8,015 nucleotides of DNA from Flavobacteriales bacterium (GCA_018700255.1 JABISU010000031.1:1-8015); one strand, 5' to 3'; shown: positions 1 to 6,628, counted from the first letter of the stretch. Numbers and translations are program-made. Notes: generated from the sequence alone by a model not told the origin.

Positions 1-1
1 C

Positions 2-604
2 ACCTATAAAAAAGTTGTAGTAGTTGGATCTGATAAAATGAGTTCTATTGTCGATTATACCGATAGAACAACATGCATCTTATTCGGTGACGGTGCTGGA
101 GCTGTTCTGCTTGAGCCATCTGAAGATGAAAACGGAATACAAGATCACATCCATCACTGTGATGGCGCAGGTTCTGAAATGTTAAGGCAAGAAGCCGGAG
201 GGTCTCTAAATCCTGCTACCCACGAGACAGTAGATAAAAAAATGCACTACCTCTTTCAAGATGGAAGACCTGTATTTAAAGCAGCTGTATTAAGTATGGC
301 AGACGTAAGTTACGAAATCATGGAGCGCAATGGACTCACTAGTGATGACGTAGCATGGTTAGTTCCCCACCAAGCCAACCTAAGAATAATTGATGCCACA
401 CAAAAGCGTATGGGAATTGAGAGTGAAAAAGTAATGATAAACATTCAGAACTATGGAAACACCACCGCTGCCACAATCCCACTTTGCTTAAGAGACTGGG
501 AGTCTCAGCTGAAAAAAGGAGACAATATTATTCTTGCCGCCTTCGGTGGAGGATTCACCTGGGGGTCCATCTATGTGAAGTGGGCATACGACACACAATC
601 TTAA
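2..604 (+). CDS. fabH: 3-oxoacyl-ACP synthase III (FabH), 5'-truncated by the window edge
   Basis: FabH condenses acetyl-CoA (or another acyl-CoA primer) with malonyl-ACP to start type II fatty acid synthesis in the cytoplasm. The frame is open from base 2, giving 200 visible residues of a family usually about 330 long. Roughly the first 130 residues, including the catalytic Cys, lie outside the window, and the ATG at 38 is internal. Visible hallmarks are the [12 protein letters not shown] strand, the catalytic His in PHQANLR (codon 368-370), the catalytic Asn in [11 protein letters not shown] (codon 458-460) and the C-terminal [11 protein letters not shown] glycine-rich segment. accB follows 42 nt after the stop and accC comes next, the usual acyl-initiation cluster of Bacteroidota. 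Nothing in the visible part suggests decay. Assignment to FabH rather than another thiolase-fold synthase rests on these motifs and the acc context. Confidence 0.95.
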   Translation, partial: TYKKVVVVGSDKMSSIVDYTDRTTCILFGDGAGAVLLEPSEDENGIQDHIHHCDGAGSEMLRQEAGGSLNPATHETVDKKMHYLFQDGRPVFKAAVLSMADVSYEIMERNGLTSDDVAWLVPHQANLRIIDATQKRMGIESEKVMINIQNYGNTTAATIPLCLRDWESQLKKGDNIILAAFGGGFTWGSIYVKWAYDTQS

Positions 605-638
605 CATTCTAGAAGTACCTTGCGATCCTGAATAAATC

Positions 639-650
639 ATGACATCATGA
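639..650 (+). other. three-codon upstream ORF whose stop overlaps the accB start
   Basis: The bases ATGACATCATGA read Met-Thr-Ser-stop in a frame different from accB. The stop TGA (648-650) overlaps the accB ATG (647-649) as ATGA. The upstream ATG sits in the string ATAAATCATG (632-641), which recurs exactly at the accC start (1168-1177), where that ATG is the true start codon. The string may be a favoured initiation context, with accB translated by re-initiation. It could equally be chance, and no protein function is implied. Confidence 0.3.
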
Positions 651-1147
651 AACTAGCAGAAATTCAAGACCTAATAAAGTTCATCGCAAAAGCCGGTGTT
701 ACGGAAGTTGAAATAGAGCAGAAAGACTTTAAGATTACGATTAAGTCTGAAATGCCTAAGCGTAAAAAAGGACTTACAGAACCTGTGGTTCATCACACCC
801 ACGTTCCTCCTGCTACGGAAGTTCCTATACAAATTCCAGTAGTAGCTCCTAAAGTGGAGGCTGAGGCTCCAGCTCCAGTAGTTGAAGAGGTGGACGAAAA
901 CTTAAATTACATCGAAGTTAAATCACCTATGATTGGTACATTTTACCGTCGCCCTAGTCCTGACAAAGATCCTTTAAAGGATGTGGGTGATATGATCAAA
1001 GAAGGTGATGTTGTTTGTGTGATCGAGGCGATGAAACTCTTCAATGAGATCGAGTCTGAGATAAAAGGTAAGATCGTTAAATTCCTAGTTGAGGATAACA
1101 CTCCTGTGGAATACGACCAACCATTATTCCTAGTAGATCCATCTTAA
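647..1147 (+). CDS. accB: biotin carboxyl carrier protein of acetyl-CoA carboxylase
   Basis: AccB carries covalently bound biotin between biotin carboxylase (AccC) and the carboxyltransferase (AccA/AccD), which make malonyl-CoA. The protein has 166 residues, close to the family norm of about 155-170. Residues 1-35 are the N-terminal helix and strands (MKLAEIQDLIKFIAKAG). Residues 40-85 form a Pro/Ala/Val/Glu-rich flexible linker. Residues 88-166 are the biotinyl lipoyl-like domain with the motif VIEAMKLFNEIE, in which Lys130 is the biotinylated residue. The typical end QPLFLVDPS is intact. The start is ATG 647, because the ATG at 639 is out of frame and stops after three codons. No clear Shine-Dalgarno sequence is visible. 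accC starts 27 nt downstream, so co-transcription is very likely. Confidence 0.97.
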   Translation: MKLAEIQDLIKFIAKAGVTEVEIEQKDFKITIKSEMPKRKKGLTEPVVHHTHVPPATEVPIQIPVVAPKVEAEAPAPVVEEVDENLNYIEVKSPMIGTFYRRPSPDKDPLKDVGDMIKEGDVVCVIEAMKLFNEIESEIKGKIVKFLVEDNTPVEYDQPLFLVDPS

Positions 1148-1149
1148 AC

Positions 1150-1163
1150 CTTCGTCAACGAAG
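1150..1163 (+). promoter_or_regulatory. small intercistronic hairpin between accB and accC
   Basis: CTTCG-TCAA-CGAAG is a perfect 5-bp stem with a tetraloop. It begins 2 nt after the accB stop and ends 11 nt before the accC ATG. It is followed by CACCATAAATC and not by a T-run, so it does not look like an intrinsic terminator. It could protect a processed end or tune accC translation relative to accB (inference). A 5-bp stem can also arise by chance. Confidence 0.35.
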
Positions 1164-1174
1164 CACCATAAATC

Positions 1175-2509
1175 ATGTTTAAGAAAATCCTCATAGCAAA
1201 CAGAGGCGAAATCGCATTACGAGTAATACGCACTTGCAGGGAGATGGGTATATCTACTGTAGCTGTGTACTCTACTGCCGATAAAGACAGTCTTCCTGTA
1301 CGTTTTGCTGACGAAGCTGTATGCATAGGACCACCACCAAGCGCTGATAGTTATCTCAACATTCCTAACATAATTGCTGCAGCCGAGATAACTAACTCTG
1401 ACGCAATTCACCCTGGTTACGGTTTCCTTTCTGAAAATGCTGCTTTCTCACGTATTTGTGAAGAAAATAACATTAAATTCATCGGAGCTAGCGCTGATAT
1501 GATTGACTCTATGGGAGATAAAGCTGCCGCTAAAACTACCATGAAAAAGGCTGGTGTACCTACCATCCCAGGTTCTGACGGAATTCTTGATACATATGAA
1601 GACGCTGAAAAATGTGCTAATGATATGGGCTACCCTATCATGATGAAAGCCACAGCTGGAGGAGGAGGAAAAGGGATGGCGTTGTGTAATAACAACGAAG
1701 ATCTAACTAAGGCTTGGGAAAACACTCGTCGCGAAGCTGCTGCCGCTTTCGGAAACGACGCTATGTATATGGAGAAATTCATAGAAGAGCCTCATCACAT
1801 CGAAATCCAAATAGCCTCTGACTATAGAGGGAAAGCATGCCATCTTTCTGAGAGGGACTGCTCAATTCAACGTCGCCATCAAAAACTCGTTGAAGAAACA
1901 CCATCTCCATTTATGACCGATAAGCTTCGTAAAAAAATGGGAGATGCTGCTGTAAAAGCTGCTGAAGCAGTGAAGTACGAAGGTGTGGGCACAGTCGAAT
2001 TTTTAGTAGATGCTAACCGTAACTTCTATTTTATGGAAATGAACACTCGTATCCAAGTAGAACACACTATTACAGAGGAAGTAATCAACTACGACTCGAT
2101 TAAGGAGCAGATTAAACTTGCATCTAGAGAGAAAATAAGTGGGCGCAATCACGCACCTACTATGCACGCTATTCAATGTCGAATAAACGCTGAGGATCCT
2201 GAACGCAACTTTGCTCCTTGCCCTGGAACCATAACACATTACAATCAACCTGGTGGTCATGGTGTGCGTGTTGACACCCACGTTTACGCAGGTTATCAAA
2301 TCCCTCCTTTCTACGATAGTATGATAGCTAAGCTTATAGTTGTAGCCCAAACACGTGAAGAGGCTATAACCAAGATGGAACGCGCCCTAGACGAATACAT
2401 CATAGAAGGAGTAAAGACTACCATTCCTTTCCATCAACGTCTGATGAAAAATGAAAAATTTCGTTCAGGAAACTTCACGACAAAGTTCATGGAAGAAGAG
2501 GATATCTAA
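1175..2509 (+). CDS. accC: biotin carboxylase subunit of acetyl-CoA carboxylase
   Basis: AccC uses ATP and bicarbonate to carboxylate the biotin on AccB. The 444 residues cover the full family length (E. coli has 449). The N-terminal Rossmann-like domain starts [16 protein letters not shown] and contains [10 protein letters not shown] (79-88). The ATP-grasp domain has Lys116, Lys158 and the glycine-rich loop AGGGGKGM (161-168). Other signatures are [17 protein letters not shown], the metal ligands Glu275 and Glu288, and Asn290, Arg292 and Glu296 in [11 protein letters not shown], which match the E. coli numbering. CRINAEDP (335-342) contains the conserved Arg336. The C-terminal domain ends in GNFTTKFM. 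One mild deviation is VEHTITEE where most homologs have VEHP(V/I)TE. The ATG follows the context ATAAATC and there is no obvious Shine-Dalgarno sequence. No frameshift is seen. Confidence 0.97.
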   Translation: MFKKILIANRGEIALRVIRTCREMGISTVAVYSTADKDSLPVRFADEAVCIGPPPSADSYLNIPNIIAAAEITNSDAIHPGYGFLSENAAFSRICEENNIKFIGASADMIDSMGDKAAAKTTMKKAGVPTIPGSDGILDTYEDAEKCANDMGYPIMMKATAGGGGKGMALCNNNEDLTKAWENTRREAAAAFGNDAMYMEKFIEEPHHIEIQIASDYRGKACHLSERDCSIQRRHQKLVEETPSPFMTDKLRKKMGDAAVKAAEAVKYEGVGTVEFLVDANRNFYFMEMNTRIQVEHTITEEVINYDSIKEQIKLASREKISGRNHAPTMHAIQCRINAEDPERNFAPCPGTITHYNQPGGHGVRVDTHVYAGYQIPPFYDSMIAKLIVVAQTREEAITKMERALDEYIIEGVKTTIPFHQRLMKNEKFRSGNFTTKFMEEEDI

Positions 2510-2604
2510 AAAATTCTATTCAACCTTTGTTGTTATGAGTACGGTAGAGCGTGATTCCTGGGGCACACTTTTAACACAGAGATATAACAGCTCGTGGGGT
2601 GTCG
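2510..2604. other. convergent intergenic gap between accC and rfaE2
   Basis: This 95-bp gap separates the 3' ends of the plus-strand fabH-accB-accC unit and the minus-strand five-gene unit. Transcripts meet here, so a bidirectional terminator would be expected. I found only a weak 4-bp stem, CAAC-CTTT-GTTG at 2521-2532, with no T-run following it on either strand. I see no gene and no convincing intrinsic terminator. Confidence 0.5.
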
Positions 2605-3096
2605 TTACTTATTTAAAATCTTAGTAGTACTATGTCCTGGCAACAAAGGGACTGAATGAATTGTCCCGCCAGCTGCTCGGGTTTCCGTAGAGCCTACAAT
2701 GTAGGTTGGGTGGTCTCGATTGATACACAATGGATCGTAATCGCCTCCCTTCACAAGCACATCAGGGGAGAGAGAGGTTATTATTGAGAGGGGTGTGTCG
2801 GAATCGAAAATGATGGTTGCATCTACGACTGATAAGGCAGAGATAAGTCGGGCACGGTTGAAATCTGAGTGGATGGGACGATCTGGCGCTTTCCCGAGGC
2901 GACGAACGCTAGAGTCAGAGTTGATTCCAACAACGAGCTTAGTGCCTAAGGAGAGAGCAGACTCGAGACAGTGAAGATGCCCTGCGTGAAGTATGTCAAA
3001 TACCCCGTTCGTAAAAACAATTTTTTCTCCATCTGAACTCCATTTAGAAGCTAGTGAGAGTAAATCATCGAGGTTTAGTGATACATACGGATTCAC
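2605..3096 (-). CDS. rfaE2: D-glycero-beta-D-manno-heptose 1-phosphate adenylyltransferase (RfaE2 type)
   Basis: A stand-alone cytidylyltransferase-fold protein matching the C-terminal half of E. coli HldE. That enzyme transfers AMP from ATP to heptose 1-phosphate in making ADP-heptose for the LPS core. The 163 residues carry FTNGVFDILHAGHLHCLE with the nucleotide-binding HxGH at 37-40, VVGINSDSSVRRLGK (55-69), RPIHSDFNRARLISAL (73-88), the strongly diagnostic LVKGGDY (114-120) and GHSTTKI (154-160), equivalent to the HldE GxSTTxI end. The start is GTG at 3096, which overlaps the stop of the preceding membrane-protein gene as GTGA. No in-frame ATG exists near the start, so GTG is well supported and implies translational coupling. 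The partner kinase (RfaE1) is not in the window. Another small-molecule nucleotidyltransferase is possible but less likely given LVKGGDY plus STT. Confidence 0.87.
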   Translation of the reverse strand: MNPYVSLNLDDLLSLASKWSSDGEKIVFTNGVFDILHAGHLHCLESALSLGTKLVVGINSDSSVRRLGKAPDRPIHSDFNRARLISALSVVDATIIFDSDTPLSIITSLSPDVLVKGGDYDPLCINRDHPTYIVGSTETRAAGGTIHSVPLLPGHSTTKILNK

Positions 3097-4052
3097 TTAG
3101 AAATCTTTTTAAGAGATAAACGGTTGACTACTATGAATAAATAGCCTAAGGCTCCGGTGAAGATAACCATTGAGGTTTGGGTTATCCAAACAACATTAGC
3201 AACAGCAACTCCGATTAATTTTCCGTAGCCTATAGATTCAAAAGCAAGAGTTACAGCCCATTGATACGATCCTATACCACCTGGTGTGGGGAATACCATG
3301 CCAAACCCGCCTGCGACCATAACCCATAGGGCATCTAAAATACCAATATCGTTAACGCCTTTCATAGCCTTGAACAAAAAGTACGACATGAAGAAATACA
3401 TTATCCAAATGAAAAAAGTGTGAAGTATGAAGGCCTTTCTACGCTTCATTGCTAGGACGCTCTTTATGCCCTCGCCGATTCCTGAGACAAACTCAGAGAT
3501 TTTATTGCTCTTGCGTATCATTATAATTCCGACAATAGCTATGGAAACAAAGGTGAGGATTGCAATAAGTAGTGTGGTGCCCTGAGGGAGTTGGATTTTA
3601 TCTAAGAGGGTGATAACCGCATCTAAGTTTGTAGAAAAGGCAATGGTCATTAAGATGAATAGCATGCTTATATCAACGACGCGCTCGGTGATTACCGTGC
3701 CAAATAACTTATTGATAGGGATATCATCTGTAGAATTAAGTGCCGCACAGCGGACGAGCTCACCGGAACGTGGAACAAATGTATTTGAGAAATAGCCTAA
3801 TGCTACGGCGCAAATCGCCATGAATTTAGATGCTGTATAACCCATCGGTTCGAGCAAGATAATCCACCTTAGACCACGACTTATTATAGCTAACAATCCT
3901 AAAATGAAGGTGAGAATGATAGCCCACCAAGGCGCGGAAGACATATAATCAAAAAGCTCAGCTTTATCCTCTACCATGTCCATAAGTTTCACTAAAAGGA
4001 AAATTCCGATTGCGAAAAAACTGATGAGAGTGAGCGTTTTTTTGATATTCAT
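3093..4052 (-). CDS. YbhN-like membrane protein, lysylphosphatidylglycerol synthase TM family (flippase-like)
   Basis: This 319-residue polytopic inner-membrane protein shows about eight hydrophobic segments, near residues 7-23, 42-66, 78-93, 123-145, 160-180, 207-230, 240-258 and 280-310. Conserved features of the flippase-like domain family (Pfam LPG_synthase_TM) are visible: SRGLRW (58-63), FVPRSGELVR (92-101), ERVVDI (123-128) and the re-entrant-loop-like FPTPGGIGSYQ (254-264). In MprF the related domain moves aminoacyl lipids across the membrane. For stand-alone members the substrate is generally unknown, so lipid or lipid-linked sugar transport is only an inference here. The gene lies 34 nt after panD, with a purine-rich GAGAAG before its ATG, and its TGA overlaps the rfaE2 GTG. 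The panD neighbourhood is familiar from Bacteroidota genomes. It belongs to a clearly different subgroup from the family member at 7692. Confidence 0.88.
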   Translation of the reverse strand: MNIKKTLTLISFFAIGIFLLVKLMDMVEDKAELFDYMSSAPWWAIILTFILGLLAIISRGLRWIILLEPMGYTASKFMAICAVALGYFSNTFVPRSGELVRCAALNSTDDIPINKLFGTVITERVVDISMLFILMTIAFSTNLDAVITLLDKIQLPQGTTLLIAILTFVSIAIVGIIMIRKSNKISEFVSGIGEGIKSVLAMKRRKAFILHTFFIWIMYFFMSYFLFKAMKGVNDIGILDALWVMVAGGFGMVFPTPGGIGSYQWAVTLAFESIGYGKLIGVAVANVVWITQTSMVIFTGALGYLFIVVNRLSLKKISK

Positions 4053-4086
4053 ATACTTCTCGGTTTGCTACTTAGTTTTTTTACAC

Positions 4087-4437
4087 TTACTTGAGCTTGT
4101 TAGTTGCTGTTTCAGGGAAAACCAACGTCGGGGTGAAGGTCTTGGCGTCCTCTACAGATAGGATTCCGTAAGCTACGACAATAATAATGTCGCCTGGAGA
4201 ACATCTACGTGCAGCGGGACCGTTCATGCATACTACACCTGAGCCACGTTCACCAACTATTGTGTAAGTTTCTAAGCGTTCGCCATTGTTGACATTCACT
4301 ATTTGGACTTTTTCTCCCTCAATAAGGCCTGCCGCATCGAGCAAATCTTCATCGATTGTAATACTTCCTACATAATTCAAATCCGCCTGAGTAATTGTAA
4401 GGCGGTGCAACTTAGAGCGCATAACTGTTATTAGCAT
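4087..4437 (-). CDS. panD: aspartate 1-decarboxylase proenzyme
   Basis: PanD decarboxylates L-aspartate to beta-alanine for pantothenate and CoA. The proenzyme cleaves itself between Gly24 and Ser25 to create the N-terminal pyruvoyl cofactor of the large chain. The 116-residue length is typical. Visible motifs are [12 protein letters not shown] with Lys9, the cleavage site NYVGSITID placed exactly at Gly24-Ser25, NNGERLETY ending in the catalytic Tyr58 with Arg54 nearby, NGPAARR beginning with Asn72, and [11 protein letters not shown]. The ATG at 4437 gives the canonical N-terminus. It sits 39 nt after the OmpA-family stop and 34 nt before the YbhN-like gene, consistent with membership of the minus-strand operon. 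panC, often adjacent in other genomes, is not seen in the window. Confidence 0.97.
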   Translation of the reverse strand: MLITVMRSKLHRLTITQADLNYVGSITIDEDLLDAAGLIEGEKVQIVNVNNGERLETYTIVGERGSGVVCMNGPAARRCSPGDIIIVVAYGILSVEDAKTFTPTLVFPETATNKLK

Positions 4438-4441
4438 TGCG

Positions 4442-4449
4442 CAAAAATA
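4442..4449 (-). promoter_or_regulatory. possible -7 promoter element directly upstream of panD
   Basis: On the minus strand TATTTTTG matches the Bacteroidota -7 consensus TAnnTTTG and ends 4 nt before the panD ATG. No TTG is found about 19 nt upstream, and initiation here would make a nearly leaderless panD transcript. It may be an internal promoter, or simply an A/T-rich leader matching by chance. Confidence 0.22.
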
Positions 4450-4476
4450 GTAATTCTTTTATTGTAACTCACTCAC

Positions 4477-5907
4477 CTAATCCACTTTCCACCTCAACTC
4501 TACGCGACGGTTAGCGGCGTGTACTTCTGGAGGGCAAACATTCGAATTTACCGAAGAATTATCTGGACAAACCTCCATCGGGAACCTAGCTCCCATTCCT
4601 TTCGTGCTCAACCGTGATTCATCCATGCCTCTTTCAAGTAGCCATTCTTTAAACCAAACAGCCCTAAGTTCACTAAGTCTATCATTAGATCCCAAAGACC
4701 CAGTAATATCTGTGTGCCCTTCAATAATTAGTGGGCTATCACTGCCTAAGAGAATTGAGTTTATATCAACCCACCAACCATCCAGATCTTGCAAAGACGC
4801 CTCAGTAGGAGATTGGGAATCTATATAGAAGTGGATCGAGATTAATGCGGGAGATCTGCTTGGTAGTTTACTTGAGTCTAGAGAAGCGAATAAACTTAAG
4901 TCGTCTACTTTGTCAAGAGGTAGGAAGTCTGCTGAAAGTAAACCGCTACGTCCCACATCATAGGTTCGCACTATTTCACCGTCAATATTGAGGATTCTAA
5001 CTACTGCCCCTGGCTTTGTAGGTGTTTCAACCGACCCAACTCTGAGGCCGAGTGTGCGAGATGAAGGTAATCCTTCTAAAGAGAGTTTGCCTGATAAATC
5101 CGTCAAGCCTTCGAAGACAGGATTCCCAGTATCTAACTCTACCCAACTGATTTCAGCTCCAATTACGGGCAGTCCGTCGCAACTTAGCTCCAGAGTATAA
5201 CCTGAGGCGAGGTTTTCATCAACTTCGTAGCTAAGGAGATAAACATCAAAACCTCCCCCTGCCCTATTAGAACTTACGTACATCTCATGATCGTTTAAGA
5301 TTGCAATTGAGATCTCATCGGCTGAAGTGTTGATCGGTGAATCAAGGGTAACAGCCTTCTGCCATTGGTGTTTTTTCGAGGCGAAATAAATGTCATTGTT
5401 CGAAGAATAATAGAGCCCGCGCGATGTAAATTGAGGATAGACTTCATCTCCGGAAGTGTTTAAGGAATAAAGTGGGTGGGGGGACGAATATCCCCTTTTA
5501 GTTAATGAGGAAATAAAGAGGTCGAAATCTCCAGCTCCGGGGTAAGGTTTTGCCGAAATAACCGCGAGTTGCCTATCAGGATCTACGCTTACGTGCGAAA
5601 TTACCCCTAATTCAGACCAAGCCTCGTCTCTTATCGTCTGCAATGGAGTCGCTTCGAGTGCACCGGGATTAGTGGCATCGGAATTACGAGGGGCTCTGAA
5701 ATATTGAGCCCCAGATTCGGGCCCGTACTGCATCACGTAGATCCATTTAGAGTCGGCTCCAAATGGCAGGTCGTCAAGTTCTGTTGAGAGTGCCGCGACA
5801 GGTGTGGCGGTGTAGTCGTGGAGAGTTTGGGCTGAAAAACCAAAGGGAAGTAGGCAGACTAACGCTATGAATGCAGCTAACCCTTTTACAATCATTTTTA
5901 CGCTCAC
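4477..5907 (-). CDS. secreted propeller / carboxypeptidase-regulatory-like / OmpA-family protein (PorE-like architecture)
   Basis: This 476-residue protein is probably periplasmic and peptidoglycan-bound. Residues 1-26 form a signal peptide (MIVKGLAAFIALVCLLPFGFSA) cleaved near FSA-Q, with no lipobox Cys. Residues 40-230 contain PD40/TolB-like propeller strands, such as DEVYPQFTSRGLYYSSNNDIYFAS and DEISIAILNDHEMYVSSNRAGGGFDVYLL. Residues 235-345 contain one or two beta-sandwich units resembling carboxypeptidase-regulatory domains (GLPVIGAEISWVE, LTDLSGKLSLEGL). Residues 354-474 are the OmpA peptidoglycan-binding domain: EGHTDITGS with Asp400, NDRLSELRA with Arg415, a likely Cys447/Cys458 disulfide, and HAANRRVE. 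PorE of the type IX secretion system has a similar order but adds TPRs and a lipid anchor, so equivalence is unproven. GTG 5907 overlaps the preceding stop as GTGA. An in-frame ATG at 5895 is the alternative start and keeps the signal peptide. Confidence 0.85.
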   Translation of the reverse strand: MSVKMIVKGLAAFIALVCLLPFGFSAQTLHDYTATPVAALSTELDDLPFGADSKWIYVMQYGPESGAQYFRAPRNSDATNPGALEATPLQTIRDEAWSELGVISHVSVDPDRQLAVISAKPYPGAGDFDLFISSLTKRGYSSPHPLYSLNTSGDEVYPQFTSRGLYYSSNNDIYFASKKHQWQKAVTLDSPINTSADEISIAILNDHEMYVSSNRAGGGFDVYLLSYEVDENLASGYTLELSCDGLPVIGAEISWVELDTGNPVFEGLTDLSGKLSLEGLPSSRTLGLRVGSVETPTKPGAVVRILNIDGEIVRTYDVGRSGLLSADFLPLDKVDDLSLFASLDSSKLPSRSPALISIHFYIDSQSPTEASLQDLDGWWVDINSILLGSDSPLIIEGHTDITGSLGSNDRLSELRAVWFKEWLLERGMDESRLSTKGMGARFPMEVCPDNSSVNSNVCPPEVHAANRRVELRWKVD

Positions 5908-6488
5908 TTTATTTTCTTTTCTTTAAGCCAAAAATCCATTGTCTCCACCGCTTCCCCATACCATTCCTTACCGAATGCGCGTATCAGCGGTTCTTTGCAA
6001 AATTCCAAGATGGTAATCTGGCGAGTGACTCCGCAAGAAAGTGCAGAATCACATATGCTCCATTTGTGATAGTTCAAAGCAGTGAAGTCGATGAGTTCTT
6101 TAACTCTAATCGGGTATAGATGACATGATAGTGGCTTCTTCCACTTCGTTTTTCCATCTTGATGTGCTTGCTCGATTCCGCAGAGGAGATTTCCACTAGA
6201 GGAGAAGGTAGAATAAACGCAGGCCCTTCCTTCAATGAGTGGCGTTTCTAAAGTTCCATCTTGCCCAATTACGAAGAGCCCTTTTTCTTTTATCACATCG
6301 AAGCCTTCCTCTCTTAAGTAGGGTTTTAGATCTTCGAAAATGTCGTCCAAAATTGCACATTCCTCTTCTGTGAGTGGTGCGCCGCCAGATCCTTCTACAC
6401 AACAAGCTCCTTGACATGCTGAGATATTGCAAGAGAACTGGACATCGAAAATATCTTCCGAAAGAAGTTTATTACCTACTACTATCAT
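5904..6488 (-). CDS. DUF3109 family cysteine-rich protein
   Basis: The protein is 194 residues long from ATG 6488. A TTG immediately upstream at 6491 would add one residue, but ATG gives the family-like N-terminus MIVVGNKLLSEDIF. It is recognised as DUF3109, a conserved Bacteroidota family, from FSCNISACQGACCVEG, CGIEQAHQDGKTKWKKPLSCHLYPIRV, NYHKWSICDSALSCG and FCKEPLIRAFGKEWY. It carries 11 cysteines. Those at 20, 25, 29, 30, 90, 103, 122, 146 and 152 lie in the recognisable family motifs, a pattern suggesting bound zinc or an iron-sulfur cluster as in the YkgJ/FliB-type Cys-rich domains (inference). There is no signal peptide, so it should be cytoplasmic. Its biochemical role is unknown. 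It is the first gene of the minus-strand unit, and its stop overlaps the GTG of the OmpA-family gene. Confidence 0.9.
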   Translation of the reverse strand: MIVVGNKLLSEDIFDVQFSCNISACQGACCVEGSGGAPLTEEECAILDDIFEDLKPYLREEGFDVIKEKGLFVIGQDGTLETPLIEGRACVYSTFSSSGNLLCGIEQAHQDGKTKWKKPLSCHLYPIRVKELIDFTALNYHKWSICDSALSCGVTRQITILEFCKEPLIRAFGKEWYGEAVETMDFWLKEKKIK

Positions 6489-6489
6489 C

Positions 6490-6507
6490 AAAGCGAATAT
6501 ACGCTTT
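6490..6507. promoter_or_regulatory. 18-bp imperfect palindrome at the DUF3109 start
   Basis: AAAGCG-AATATA-CGCTTT has perfect 6-bp arms, and the central four bases are also self-complementary, so only positions 7 and 12 fail to pair. It ends 1 nt before the DUF3109 ATG. On the minus strand GTTCTTTG (6515 down to 6508) lies directly upstream. This is a weak -7 candidate with TTG 17 nt further upstream (6535-6533). An operator over the transcription start or a hairpin occluding the ATG would both fit. Confidence 0.4.
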
Positions 6508-6577
6508 CAAAGAACCTCTTTTATAAAACTATCAATCAAATACTATTGGTTAATGGTAGTAAGTGGGGATTCCGATT

Positions 6578-6600
6578 ATATTGACTATATGACAATATAG
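6578..6600. promoter_or_regulatory. nested inverted repeats in the divergent promoter region
   Basis: Two overlapping symmetric elements are present. One is ATATTG-N9-CAATAT (6578-6583 and 6593-6598) and the other CTATAT-GACA-ATATAG (6585-6600). They lie about 30 bp upstream of the plus-strand -33 match and about 90 bp from the DUF3109 start, a position suited to a dimeric regulator acting on either or both divergent units. The core TTG-N9-CAA resembles FNR/CRP half-sites but has one base too many in the spacer for a standard FNR box. A/T-richness makes chance palindromes more likely. Confidence 0.35.
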
Positions 6601-6628
6601 AAAAACAAAGTGAACTTAAAAAAGTAAA

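Noticed and set aside
606..615. Short palindrome TTCTAGAA after fabH
   Set aside because: Eight bases of symmetry without a loop or T-run are expected by chance, and no regulatory context supports it.
1144..1411. Two overlapping minus-strand frames across the accC 5' end
   Set aside because: They are antisense to the highly conserved biotin carboxylase N-terminus, with no start context or motif.
1660..1674. Repeated GGA run as a possible simple repeat
   Set aside because: It encodes the glycine-rich ATP-binding loop of biotin carboxylase and is explained by coding constraint.
2003..2350. Minus-strand open frame of 115 residues inside accC
   Set aside because: It lies entirely opposite the conserved ATP-grasp region of accC and its translation has no recognisable domain.
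2510..2604. Bidirectional terminator in the convergent gap
   Set aside because: Only a 4-bp stem without a T-run was found by eye, too weak to call a terminator.
2605..3096. PanC (pantothenate synthetase) as an alternative for the HxGH protein near panD
   Set aside because: The protein is far too short for PanC and carries LVKGGDY and STTKI, which are signatures of the HldE/RfaE2 nucleotidyltransferase.
6232..6432. Minus-strand frame of 66 residues within DUF3109 and other small frames inside the OmpA-family gene
   Set aside because: These are alternative frames of well-supported genes without motifs. The Arg-rich or Ser-rich compositions are frame-shift artefacts.
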